NCBI GenBank assembly: GCA_002712005.1
Contig: PASP01000014.1
Location: 248,001-312,000, forward strand
Source: Halobacteriovoraceae bacterium
Lineage (GTDB): Bacteria; Bdellovibrionota; Bacteriovoracia; Bacteriovoracales; Bacteriovoracaceae
DNA length: 64,000 nucleotides
Direction: 5' to 3'
Of the stretch, positions 6,937-15,426 are shown one piece after another; position 1 is the stretch's first letter; each line of letters starts with the position of its first letter. The position numbers and the translations under genes are program-made. The notes under the pieces were generated by a model. That model saw only the letters and a list, made by a program, of their open reading frames with translations. It did not search any database and was not told where the DNA came from.

Positions 6937-8727
6937 ATGATGAATATCGTCAAAACATTTTTAGTATTGCTTAGTGCTCTAAGTTTTGCTCTTGGCTTAA
7001 CTTCTTGTACGAAGAAAGAGAATTTCGATGGCAAAATGTTAAATATCGCAATTGTTTCTACGATCAAGGGTTATGACCCTATCTATGCGAATGACAGATA
7101 TTCTGCGAATGAAGTGGCGAGAGTTTATGAAGGCCTTCTCCAATACAATTACGTAAAAAGGCCATTTACTTTAATTCCTAATCTCGCTGAGTCACTTCCA
7201 AAAGTTTCTGAAGATGGCTTGGTTTATACTTTTAAAATTAAGAAAGGGATAAAATTCCAAGATGATGCAGCCTTTGCTGAAGGAAAGGGAAGAGAACTCG
7301 TTGCTGCTGACTTTGTTTATTCTTTAAAAAGATTAGCAGACCCTCGACTCCAAGGACTTGGCTGGTGGTTACTCCAAGGACGAATTAAAGGTCTTGATGA
7401 GTGGAGAGCAAAATATACTGAGCTACCTGAAACTGATTATAATGAAGAAGTTGAGGGGATGAAGGCCCTTGATAAATACACACTCCAATTTACTTTAAAC
7501 AAGAAGTTTCCTCAGTTCCTCTATGGACTGGCCATGCCCTTTACTTTTGTTGTGGCAAAAGAAGTTGTTGAAAAATACGGTAAGGAATTCTTGAACCATC
7601 CTGTTGGTACCGGCGCTTTTAAAATAGATGGCGGTGTTTTCAAGCAAAATAAAAAGATTCGCTATGTGAAGAGTCCTAATTATAGAGAGGAGACCTTTCC
7701 TTGTGATGCCTCTGAAGAATATGCTGAAATGGCCAAGAAATATTGTGGAAAGAAGCTTCCATTTGTCGATGCTATCACAGTAAAAGTAATGGAAGAGTCT
7801 CAGCCTCGTTGGCTTAACTTTCAAAAAGGACGAGTCGACTACTTAACTGTTCCAAAAGATAATTTTGATTCGGCCATACCTGATGCTAAAAACTTAGCTC
7901 CTGACTTTAAGGAAAAGGGGATTGAACTGATTGTTTCTCCTGCCCTGGATATTACTTACTCGGGATTCAATCACGACTTAGAAATCTTTAAGAATAAGAA
8001 ACTTAGACAGGCAATGTCTTTAGCCTACGATAATGTAACCGCGAATAAGCTTTTCTATAGTAATCAAGCTATTCCAGCTCAATCCATTGTTCCTCCTGGA
8101 ATCGCGGGACATATTGATACAATGGAAAATCCCTATAAAGGTAGAGGAAGAGCAGAGGATATTGAGAAAGCGAAGAAATTGCTAGCAGAAGCGGGATATC
8201 CAGAAGGAAAAGGGCTTCCTTCAATCACTTATGACTGTCCAGTAAGTACGACTTCATTCCAGATGGCCGAATTTTTTAGAGATCAAATGAAAAAAATTGG
8301 TATCAATATTCGAGTTATCCAAAACCCATTTCCTGAACTTCAAAGAAAAATCACAAGAAGAAGTATCATGATGTATGGAATCGCATGGGGAGCCGACTAC
8401 CCTGATGCTGAGAACTTCTTGCAGCTGCTCTATGGACCTAATCGTGCTCCTGGAGCTAACGGATCAGGATACGATAATCCTGAGTTCAATAGACTTTTCA
8501 AAATTGCCTCTACTATGCAGGATTCTCCTGAAAGAACGGCACTGTATGAAAAAATGAACAGGATGGCAGCAGAAGAGATGCCTTTGATGTATGGTGTTCA
8601 CCGTCAGACTTTTGTAGTTAAACATGGCTGGATTAAAAATTATGTAGCAACTGATTTTGATTCAGGTATTGGAAAATTCATCGATATCGATGAGGCAAAG
8701 AAAACTGAAATAATGGATAAGCTTTAA
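6937..8727 (+). CDS. Peptide-type ABC transporter substrate-binding lipoprotein
   Basis: Periplasmic solute-binding protein of family 5 (OppA/DppA type), 596 residues from the ATG at 6937. That start has AAAGGA eight bases upstream; an in-frame ATG at 6910 has no ribosome site. Residues 1-24 are a lipoprotein signal (LTSC, cysteine 24). The mature protein has the family order: an opening strand around YDPIYANDRYSANEV, a GLVYTFKIKKGIKFQDD segment with the typical KGVKFHDG-like turn, and a C-terminal YMNRMAAEEMP-like region near the end (EKMNRMAAEEMPLMYG). It is followed by two permease genes in one operon. Oligopeptide import is the likely role, suited to an organism feeding on protein; the actual substrate is unknown. 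Confidence 0.9.
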   Translation: MMNIVKTFLVLLSALSFALGLTSCTKKENFDGKMLNIAIVSTIKGYDPIYANDRYSANEVARVYEGLLQYNYVKRPFTLIPNLAESLPKVSEDGLVYTFKIKKGIKFQDDAAFAEGKGRELVAADFVYSLKRLADPRLQGLGWWLLQGRIKGLDEWRAKYTELPETDYNEEVEGMKALDKYTLQFTLNKKFPQFLYGLAMPFTFVVAKEVVEKYGKEFLNHPVGTGAFKIDGGVFKQNKKIRYVKSPNYREETFPCDASEEYAEMAKKYCGKKLPFVDAITVKVMEESQPRWLNFQKGRVDYLTVPKDNFDSAIPDAKNLAPDFKEKGIELIVSPALDITYSGFNHDLEIFKNKKLRQAMSLAYDNVTANKLFYSNQAIPAQSIVPPGIAGHIDTMENPYKGRGRAEDIEKAKKLLAEAGYPEGKGLPSITYDCPVSTTSFQMAEFFRDQMKKIGINIRVIQNPFPELQRKITRRSIMMYGIAWGADYPDAENFLQLLYGPNRAPGANGSGYDNPEFNRLFKIASTMQDSPERTALYEKMNRMAAEEMPLMYGVHRQTFVVKHGWIKNYVATDFDSGIGKFIDIDEAKKTEIMDKL

Positions 8728-8755
8728 TAGTTGAAATTCAAAAGGTGTATTTAAA

Positions 8756-9697
8756 GTGAATGTTTATTCCTACATACTAAGAAGATTATTGTATGTGATC
8801 CCAGTCCTACTAGGGGTTTGTTTTATAATCTTTATTCTATTCAATGTTGTTTCCCCTGACCCCACACTTATTATGTTGGGCAAGCACGCTTCAAAAGCAC
8901 AGATGCTTGAGCTTCGTACTGAGCTAGGATTAGATCGCGCATGGCATATCCAATATTTTGATATTGTTAAATCTGCCTTCACTTTCGACTTTGGGAGAAG
9001 TTGGTCTACCAAGCAGGATATTTTTGACATGATCAAAAATGGGGCTGTACCTTCAATGACAGTAACCATTCCTGCATTTACCTTATCTTTTCTGATTTCG
9101 ATTTCGATTAGTTTGCTCGTGTCGTTCTACAGAGGAAAGTTTATTGATAAGAGTGTGGTATTGTTCTGTGTTGCACTGATGAGTGTTTCCTCACTTGCTT
9201 ACATCCTCTTTGGACAATGGTTCTTTGCTTTTAAATTGGGATGGTTTGAGATTTCAGGCTATGAAGAGGGTTTTCCTGACTTTATCCCATATGTTCTCTT
9301 ACCCATTATTATTTGGGTAATCTTAACCGTTGGTCCAGATGTGCGTTTCTATAGAACGGTTATGTTAGATGAGATCTACCAAGATTATGTAAGAACAGCT
9401 CGTGCAAAAGGTCTCAATGAGAGAACGATTCTTTTTAAACATGTTTTAAAGAATGCGATGGTATCGATTATTACTTATGTAATTATTCAAATACCTTTTC
9501 TGATTATGGGCTCGATTCTAATTGAATCATTCTTTTCGATTCCAGGTCTTGGAGGGATAACTCTTAAGGCCATCAATACTTCAGACTTTCCTGTTCTCAA
9601 GGCCATGACTGTTTTAACCTCAGTGGCCTATATTATGTTCAGTGTTTTGACTGATTTTCTCTATACTTTAGTAGATCCAAGAGTGAGGTTAAAATAA
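8756..9697 (+). CDS. Peptide ABC transporter permease, OppB/DppB type
   Basis: Inner-membrane permease of 313 residues with six predicted membrane helices. The N-terminal segment YILRRLLYVIPVLLGV is typical of OppB/DppB. The EAA loop that docks with the ATPase is seen around residues 204-235 (YQDYVRTARAKGL, then KHVLKNAM). The C-terminal IESFFSIPGLG segment is also characteristic. It starts at GTG 8756 with AAAGG upstream. It lies 28 bases after the binding protein and overlaps the next permease by one base. It should form the channel with that permease. Confidence 0.92.
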   Translation: MNVYSYILRRLLYVIPVLLGVCFIIFILFNVVSPDPTLIMLGKHASKAQMLELRTELGLDRAWHIQYFDIVKSAFTFDFGRSWSTKQDIFDMIKNGAVPSMTVTIPAFTLSFLISISISLLVSFYRGKFIDKSVVLFCVALMSVSSLAYILFGQWFFAFKLGWFEISGYEEGFPDFIPYVLLPIIIWVILTVGPDVRFYRTVMLDEIYQDYVRTARAKGLNERTILFKHVLKNAMVSIITYVIIQIPFLIMGSILIESFFSIPGLGGITLKAINTSDFPVLKAMTVLTSVAYIMFSVLTDFLYTLVDPRVRLK

Positions 9698-10557
9698 TGG
9701 CATCAGGTTCTTCAAACTCATTATGGCAACATGCTTTAAAAACATTAATTAAAGATAAACTTGCTGTTACCTCTTTAATTATAGTTCTATTTTACTCTCT
9801 TCTGGCCGTACTTTCAGCGACTGGACTTATCGCTTCTGGTTGGTCTGAGGAAGTTGGGCCATCTTATGCTCCACCATCTGCCGATTATTTATTTGGTCTC
9901 GATATTTTTGGAAGAAGTGTTTTAGCAAAGACGATTAAAGGAACAGAGATTGCGATGTCTGTTGGTCTTGTCACTGGGTTGATATCCATGGTTATTGGAG
10001 TATTCCTTGGTGCCATTGCTGGCTACTATGGTGGAAAGGTTGATGAATTCATCGTTTGGTTTTATACGACTTTTACTTCCATTCCAACATTCATGCTTTT
10101 AGTTTCGATCACTTTTATATTAGGAAAAGGTATTCTCGCTGTTTATCTAGCATTAGGTCTCACAACTTGGGTTAGTCTATGTCGTCTTATACGTGGTGAG
10201 TTTATTAGGCACAAGGATAGGGACTATGTACAAGCTGCTTCTGCAATTGGTGGTGGAGATTTTAGAAAAATCTTCAAACATATTCTTACCAATGTATTTC
10301 ATATTGTGATTATTAATTTCTCGCTTCAGTTTCAAGTGGCCATTAAGTCTGAGGTAATTTTGAGTTATCTTGGTCTTGGGGTTCAGGGCAAACCTAGTTG
10401 GGGAATTATGATTAATGATGCTAAGCTTGAGCTGGCCCGTGGTAACTGGTGGCAATTGGCCGCAGCCACTGCAGCGATGATGATTGTTGTATTGGCCTTT
10501 AATATTTTAGGGGATGCTCTTCGAGATGCACTTGACCCTAAACTAAAAGGTAAATAA
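9697..10557 (+). CDS. Peptide ABC transporter permease, OppC/DppC type
   Basis: Second inner-membrane permease, 286 residues. It has a membrane helix near the N-terminus (about 20-45), a periplasmic loop with the family-typical segment YLFGLDIFGRSVLAKTI, then five further helices. The EAA loop is visible (DYVQAASAIGGGDFRKIF, about 168-185), as is YLGLGVQGKPSWG, a conserved OppC motif. Its ATG shares a base with the stop of the OppB-type gene. A strong terminator follows, so no OppD/OppF ATPase is encoded in this operon; the ATPases must come from elsewhere. Confidence 0.92.
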   Translation: MASGSSNSLWQHALKTLIKDKLAVTSLIIVLFYSLLAVLSATGLIASGWSEEVGPSYAPPSADYLFGLDIFGRSVLAKTIKGTEIAMSVGLVTGLISMVIGVFLGAIAGYYGGKVDEFIVWFYTTFTSIPTFMLLVSITFILGKGILAVYLALGLTTWVSLCRLIRGEFIRHKDRDYVQAASAIGGGDFRKIFKHILTNVFHIVIINFSLQFQVAIKSEVILSYLGLGVQGKPSWGIMINDAKLELARGNWWQLAAATAAMMIVVLAFNILGDALRDALDPKLKGK

Positions 10558-10570
10558 CCAAGTCTTTGGC

Positions 10571-10640
10571 TCGGTCATTTAAGAAGTGAAGGGTGTAACT
10601 TACTAATTTCACTTCTTGTAATGACCGACTTTTTCTTTTT
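10571..10640 (+). terminator. Rho-independent terminator after the ABC importer operon
   Basis: Long inverted repeat: arms 10571-10590 and about 10607-10628 (TCGGTCAT pairs with ATGACCGA at the base, and AAGTGAA with TTCACTT nearer the loop), followed by a T-rich tract from 10630. It lies 13 bases after the OppC-type stop codon. Confidence 0.88.
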
Positions 10641-10670
10641 CCTTTCCCTGAAAATACCATCCTCTACCTT

Positions 10671-10695
10671 TAAAAATTCTTAAATATTCCGATAA
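10671..10695 (+). promoter_or_regulatory. Candidate sigma-28 (FliA-type) promoter of the coiled-coil operon
   Basis: TCCGATAA at 10688-10695 matches seven of eight bases of the sigma-28 -10 consensus GCCGATAA. TAAA at 10671-10674 could be the -35, though the spacing (13) is two bases shorter than the usual 15. A transcript would start near 10703, about 20 bases before the AAGGAG ribosome site at 10721. Judged by eye only. Confidence 0.4.
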
Positions 10696-10732
10696 GTTAA
10701 GTGGATAATTCCCTAATTCCAAGGAGACTAGG

Positions 10733-11758
10733 ATCACTAACTATTGGGAACTAAAAACTTTCTTGAAAAAAAGAGAGGCAATAAAATTATTGCAGAGGCT
10801 TCCCTTTACTTTTTTTGACGTATTCTGGCTTAAGTCTAATGGAAAAAAACTTAAAATTCATAATAGAGGAAGTTATTTAACTTCTCGAGAAATCGAAAAA
10901 ATTTTAAAAAATCCTGAAGCGTTTGAAATGTCTTGGGAGATCGATATTGATTGGGTGTCAGAAGGGCTCCTGTTTTTTGAAAGGCTTCATGAATTAGAAA
11001 CAAAGAAGCCAATAGACTTAATAGAAGTTGATAATTGGAGAATCGAGTTTATTAATTGGTCTGCACCATCTCTTTGGCATGGTGATGAAGCTCAGAGAAG
11101 CTTTCTCGACTTTACGGCGCTAATGCTTTTAGGTTGTGATATTCAAAAGTCTGATTTCTATGAGAACTATGAAAACTTACCGATTGAAATTCAAGCTAGA
11201 AATATCCTACTCAGTTCAGTGATTGGATATTTTTCTACTCTAATGGGCTATGCGAGTCTCTCTGTAATGAGAGACTTATTCAAAGTATTTTTATATGCAG
11301 ATCCGCTTTATCAAACTAAAGATTGGTCTAATTCTGAAATGAAGATTCTTGATCAGATCAGTGAGAAGGGATGGTCATCTCTTAATGCTCAAGAACGTAA
11401 TATTTTGGAAAAAAATTATATTGAAAAATTAAAATCTTCTATTGAGAGATTGGAACAGCAACTTATAAATAGAGAATATGCACGTCTTCTTGAGTTTTCA
11501 ATAGAAGACTATTTTGGAAATGGGCTTCTAAGAAACGTAAAGATGAATGAATGTAATGATCTTGAGCTTCTTGTCATTCTTATTTCAAATAATATCAATA
11601 AAGAATCCTTCGCTCTAAGTGAATTAATTGAACGTAAGTTTAATGATTTATTTATTAGTGAAAAAAATAAGTCAGATCGAATAAGAAGAGTCATTTCTTC
11701 AACGGTTCATTCTGCGAGTGTTAAGAATAATAACTTTTTAAAGATTTCTGGACTGTAA
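10733..11758 (+). CDS. Unknown protein, first gene of the coiled-coil operon (start uncertain)
   Basis: Soluble protein I do not recognise. The open frame has a TTG at 10763 (331 residues) without a ribosome site. A perfect AAGGAG at 10721-10726 lies six bases before an in-frame ATC at 10733 (341 residues), and no ATG, GTG or TTG lies at a suitable distance, so I extend the gene to that rare start with low certainty. The protein has no signal peptide or clear membrane helix. It is mostly helical, rich in aromatics in the first half (PFTFFDVFWLKS, FINWSAPSLWHGDE) and charged in the second, with a possible coiled segment near IEKLKSSIERLEQQLINREYARL. The stop is directly followed by the GTG of the large coiled-coil gene, so the two probably act together. 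Confidence 0.72.
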   Translation: MTNYWELKTFLKKREAIKLLQRLPFTFFDVFWLKSNGKKLKIHNRGSYLTSREIEKILKNPEAFEMSWEIDIDWVSEGLLFFERLHELETKKPIDLIEVDNWRIEFINWSAPSLWHGDEAQRSFLDFTALMLLGCDIQKSDFYENYENLPIEIQARNILLSSVIGYFSTLMGYASLSVMRDLFKVFLYADPLYQTKDWSNSEMKILDQISEKGWSSLNAQERNILEKNYIEKLKSSIERLEQQLINREYARLLEFSIEDYFGNGLLRNVKMNECNDLELLVILISNNINKESFALSELIERKFNDLFISEKNKSDRIRRVISSTVHSASVKNNNFLKISGL

Positions 11759-11759
11759 G

Positions 11760-14360
11760 GTGAGTAAAGATTTTAAAATCTTATTTAATGGAAATATACC
11801 AACGGAGTTTAGAAACTCTATGGGGGATTATATTTCTAACTCGCCAAATGAATATATTTTTTCCTGTGGAGATGAGAATGAAAATCTCTTTTTCCAAGCA
11901 GTTGACTTAGATCACCTTGCTGGAGCTCCGTGTGCCTATGTTGATGATCAGATCTTCAAAAGTGAAGTCGCACAAATGATTATGCGTAGAGCGGCAGGGA
12001 ATGTAGGTTCACTGAATATAGATGATCTGAAAGATGATCTAATAGAGAAGAGTTTTACGGTTAAAGTTCTTAATGAATACTCAATAGGCCATATTTCAGA
12101 TATTGTTTTAAACTTTGCTTTAGAGAGGAAGGTCGATGCTCATGCTGTTAGACCCTTTGTTATAAATCTTTTAAGCTATTTAACTCTATTAAAGAAGTCT
12201 GAAATTATTAATTTTCCTGTTGAACTTGATTGTGGTTTCTCTGAAGATACTTTTTTCATTCAAGTACACTGTAAAAATAATGCATTTGTCTTTGATAATA
12301 TTAGAGATAGTCTCAATGAAAAATCAAAATATAGCTCTGAGCTCTTTAAAGATATCTTGAAATATACAGATTTACTAAATCTCTTCACAATCGATTCAAG
12401 TGAAAAATTAGTTGTAACAGGCTGTTGGTTCTATGAAGGGATATGGGAAAAACAGAAAGAATACAGCTCTCTAATTTTACATGATATAAAGTCTCTTGGT
12501 CTGGATAAGATCGAAGTCGAAAACTCGGTAAATACTTTTCTAAATCACTCTTTGACCAATATATCTAAGCATAGAGAAGTACAGGATAGACTTCCTAAGA
12601 AATATATTTCCAAAAAAGAAAGTCAGGGCATAGAGGCCGTCAATCCTGTTAAAATACGAGGGATTTATAAAGCTCTTAAGGATCACGTAAGAATTCCTGT
12701 TTCTGATCATTTTGATGCTGATGACCTGGATGATTTACTTTCAACTTATCCAAGACGAATACAATCTAATTCATTGAATAAAACTGAGAAAAAAGAATTA
12801 GTTAGACTTCTTAAAAGTGGAGTTAGTTTAGAAGAAGAGAAAAACCTTGATGAGGAAATTCGCAGAGTTAAGGGGAAGATCGATAATAAGGAATATGCTT
12901 CTCAGGTGATTAAAAGTGTTACCGAACTCTCTACAGATCAAGTAAGAAGAATTGCTGGAAGTAAAGAAGATCTATCTGAGGATATTATCAAAGTAAAAGG
13001 CTCTCTCTATGAGCAATTTGATGAAGGAATTCAAAAAGTATCTGGTGTAACAGAAGTCATTAAAGATGATGTTCGAGAGGTTGAATCTTCTGAGTCAAAA
13101 CCTAAGAATGATCAAGATGAAATAAATGAGAGAGTTAGAGCTTCACAGATATTCGATGATGAAGAAGTTTGGGAACTGAAGAGAAAGAATGTTCTTGAAA
13201 AAATGAATGTTGAGCTGTCTTCTCTCTCTGAAGATGATTTTGGCCACGATAAAGTCGATGAAAAAGTAGAAGGTATTTTCCAGTCTGAACTTGGAGTGAA
13301 TGAACAAGATAGTAAGCAGGTTGTAAAAGAATTGAGTGAAAGTGCTACTGAGCAATGGGTAGAGGAAAGTGTTGATGGTGTTAATCAAGAAATCAGGCAA
13401 AGATTTAGACTTGAGAAAGTAGAATCATTGCTTGAGGCAAGAATTAAGCAAGTTGATAAAATGAAGGAGTTGATCACTCGACTTAAAATAGAAAATGGAA
13501 ACTTAAATGTAAAAGTTAGAGAAATGGAAAAAGAAGCAAAGGTCTTGGATTTCCATGAGAGAAGAGCTGCGGATGCGGATATTGAGGGAGAAAGTCAATT
13601 TGATCAAGAAAGTCGCAATAGCGTGAATGAAGGTGCCGATCAGAGTGAAGAGTCTGCAAATGGACATCATTTACAATTAGAAGTAGAAAACGAAAAGCTT
13701 AAATCTCAAGTCGAATCTTTAAAGAAGAAAATTAATTATATGTACGAAAATTCTAAGGCCAATGCGGGAACTAATCTAGATACGAATGATATACAAGATA
13801 TGGCTGCTGAGAATGAAAGACTTAAGAAATCAATTGCTGGCTTTAATGCTGAAATAGAAAAAGTTAAGTCGGAAAAAAGGGATGCCGAAATTTTAGCGCA
13901 AAGACGAGAAAAGGAACTTGAAGCGAAAGAAAAGTTACTTGCAAAATATATAGAAGAAGGAAATCAAACTAGTCATAAAAAATCTCAAGAGGAAATTAGG
14001 CTTCTTAAAGAGACAATTAAAGATCTTAATCAGACTAATAAAGAATCTGTTCTTCATGCTAAGTCTTATGAGCAGAAGCTAAAATTTGTGAATGCTCAGC
14101 TTGAAAGATTTAAAAAGCAAGAGAAACGACGTGCGCAAGCTGGTGCAGGTTCGGGGGCTGTAGATCCTAAAGTTAAGAATAAAATTAAGAAAATGGAAAT
14201 CATGCAAGATAAGATGAAGCAGGCCCACTCTAAAGCCCAGAAAGAGCTGGCAGACAAGAAGACGGAGCTCCATAAAGTGACTTTAGAGAATAAGACCTTA
14301 AATGTTAAAGTTCGTGAGCTGGAAAGAAAGTTGGATGTTCTTGGAAGAAAGGCCTCTTAA
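11760..14360 (+). CDS. Large coiled-coil protein with an internal short-repeat region
   Basis: An 866-residue cytoplasmic protein starting at GTG 11760, one base after the previous stop. Residues 1-270 look globular and are unfamiliar. A middle section (about 365-445) contains a degenerate short repeat built on [IV]x[KR][VI]xG: IRRVKG, VRRIAGS, IIKVKGS, IQKVSG, VREVESS, spaced 14-19 residues apart. From about 545 to the end it is long coiled coil with heptad leucines, interrupted by acidic low-complexity linkers (about 605-640) and a short Gly/Ala segment near 795. There is no signal peptide or membrane helix. The shape suggests a scaffold or cytoskeletal adaptor, as with AglZ/FrzS-type polarity proteins, but no domain supports a specific assignment. 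Confidence 0.8.
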   Translation: MSKDFKILFNGNIPTEFRNSMGDYISNSPNEYIFSCGDENENLFFQAVDLDHLAGAPCAYVDDQIFKSEVAQMIMRRAAGNVGSLNIDDLKDDLIEKSFTVKVLNEYSIGHISDIVLNFALERKVDAHAVRPFVINLLSYLTLLKKSEIINFPVELDCGFSEDTFFIQVHCKNNAFVFDNIRDSLNEKSKYSSELFKDILKYTDLLNLFTIDSSEKLVVTGCWFYEGIWEKQKEYSSLILHDIKSLGLDKIEVENSVNTFLNHSLTNISKHREVQDRLPKKYISKKESQGIEAVNPVKIRGIYKALKDHVRIPVSDHFDADDLDDLLSTYPRRIQSNSLNKTEKKELVRLLKSGVSLEEEKNLDEEIRRVKGKIDNKEYASQVIKSVTELSTDQVRRIAGSKEDLSEDIIKVKGSLYEQFDEGIQKVSGVTEVIKDDVREVESSESKPKNDQDEINERVRASQIFDDEEVWELKRKNVLEKMNVELSSLSEDDFGHDKVDEKVEGIFQSELGVNEQDSKQVVKELSESATEQWVEESVDGVNQEIRQRFRLEKVESLLEARIKQVDKMKELITRLKIENGNLNVKVREMEKEAKVLDFHERRAADADIEGESQFDQESRNSVNEGADQSEESANGHHLQLEVENEKLKSQVESLKKKINYMYENSKANAGTNLDTNDIQDMAAENERLKKSIAGFNAEIEKVKSEKRDAEILAQRREKELEAKEKLLAKYIEEGNQTSHKKSQEEIRLLKETIKDLNQTNKESVLHAKSYEQKLKFVNAQLERFKKQEKRRAQAGAGSGAVDPKVKNKIKKMEIMQDKMKQAHSKAQKELADKKTELHKVTLENKTLNVKVRELERKLDVLGRKAS

Positions 14361-14403
14361 TTCCTAAAAATATTATAAAATAGTAAAAAATCTGACTTAG
14401 TTC

Positions 14404-14432
14404 TTGTCAATTTTGATCACATAGAGTAAAAA
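14404..14432 (+). promoter_or_regulatory. Candidate sigma-70 promoter of tRNA-Leu(UAG)
   Basis: TTGTCA at 14404-14409 (five of six matches to TTGACA), a 17-base spacer, then TAAAAA at 14427-14432. It lies about 25 bases upstream of the tRNA gene, a sensible distance. Confidence 0.45.
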
Positions 14433-14456
14433 TATCTCCACGTTTGATTCATAAAT

Positions 14457-14540
14457 GCCGCAGTGGTGAAATTGGTAGACACGCTAGACTTAGGATCTAG
14501 TGCCTTTGGCGTGGGGGTTCAAGTCCCTCCTGCGGCACCA
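14457..14540 (+). tRNA. tRNA-Leu, anticodon UAG
   Basis: The acceptor stem GCCGCAG (14457-14463) pairs with CTGCGGC (14530-14536), followed by an encoded ACCA end. The anticodon stem CTAGA/TCTAG encloses loop CTTAGGA with anticodon TAG at 14491-14493. A variable arm follows (TGCCTTTGGCGT), as expected for a class II leucine tRNA, and a GGTTCAAGTCC T-loop. Confidence 0.96.
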
Positions 14541-14550
14541 AAAATATTTT

Positions 14551-14578
14551 AAAAGCTAGTCACGAACTAGCTTTTTTT
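14551..14578 (+). terminator. Rho-independent terminator after tRNA-Leu
   Basis: AAAAGCTAGT and ACTAGCTTTT arms around a five-base loop, ending in a run of seven Ts. The A-run on the left makes it usable from the opposite strand too, where it would serve the ZIP transporter gene. Confidence 0.9.
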
Positions 14579-14605
14579 GTGCCTATTTTCCGATTTTTTA
14601 ATTTA

Positions 14606-15319
14606 TTATTGAGTAAGCATGTGACCAATCAGGCCCACAAGGAAGCCTAGAACTGCACCTAATGATGGTGCCCAGGATTTTTCAAGCTTGGATTGTGGCG
14701 CTACATCCTGAAAAATTAAATAGAGGATTCCTGAAGCAGAGAACATCATAATCGTAGATTTGATAAGAGGTTCTGTTTGAAGAAAGAAGTGGCCACTCAG
14801 CGCCGCTATAGGGCCTACCAATGCGAGGAGACAGAATAAAATAATCCATTTAGATTTGCTTACGTCGTTGTGCTCAGTTACTTCTCTATAAGCATTAAAG
14901 CTTTCTGGAATATTTTGAATTGCGATAAGAACGGCCATTAAGATAGCTGTGGCCTTGTTGTGAGCAAAGGAAGCTCCAAGGGCAAGGGCTTCTGGGATGA
15001 AATCTGTCATCATAGCAATCATATTGGCCACTGAGCCCCCACGTTTTTCAATAGAGCGATCTATGAGCATGAAGAAGACTCCACCCGTTAAGAAGCTAAT
15101 GACAGCGAGGGAGAGGGAGAGATTTTCAAGTCCCTCGGGGATCAAGACTAGGGATACTGCCGCTAAAAGAGCGCCACCGCCAAAGGAGAGGATAAAGTGG
15201 CGCAGTTCTTCCTTTAGCCATTGAGGTTGTATTTTGTTGATAAAGCCTAAAGCTGTACCGAGGGGGATTGAGGCACCTGCTGCTAAGGAAAGAAGAAATA
15301 TATTAATCCATTCGGGCAT
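14606..15319 (-). CDS. ZIP-family metal transporter
   Basis: Inner-membrane divalent metal transporter (zinc, iron or manganese uptake), 237 residues with about eight hydrophobic helices. The metal-binding helices are recognisable: DFIPEALALGASFAH in helix 4 and AIQNIPESFNAY in helix 5 correspond to the conserved H/N-x-x-P-E motifs of ZIP proteins. The variable cytoplasmic loop lacks the histidine cluster of many eukaryotic members, as is usual in bacteria (ZupT/GufA type). The ATG at 15319 has GGAA five bases upstream. It appears to be a single-gene unit that converges on the tRNA terminator. Metal specificity cannot be read from the sequence. Confidence 0.88.
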   Translation of the reverse strand: MPEWINIFLLSLAAGASIPLGTALGFINKIQPQWLKEELRHFILSFGGGALLAAVSLVLIPEGLENLSLSLAVISFLTGGVFFMLIDRSIEKRGGSVANMIAMMTDFIPEALALGASFAHNKATAILMAVLIAIQNIPESFNAYREVTEHNDVSKSKWIILFCLLALVGPIAALSGHFFLQTEPLIKSTIMMFSASGILYLIFQDVAPQSKLEKSWAPSLGAVLGFLVGLIGHMLTQ

Positions 15320-15426
15320 AGGGTTCCTTACTGAACGTTGAGAGGTCGGGATAAGTTGTCTAAATGACCAATTCTTTCTACAATTTTAATCACTTGCCCT
15401 AAGGCTGGCAAAAGTTGGAGTGTAGC

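Noticed and set aside
7495-7824. 109-residue minus-strand frame inside the ABC binding protein gene
   Set aside because: Antisense shadow of a clear gene, with no recognisable motif.
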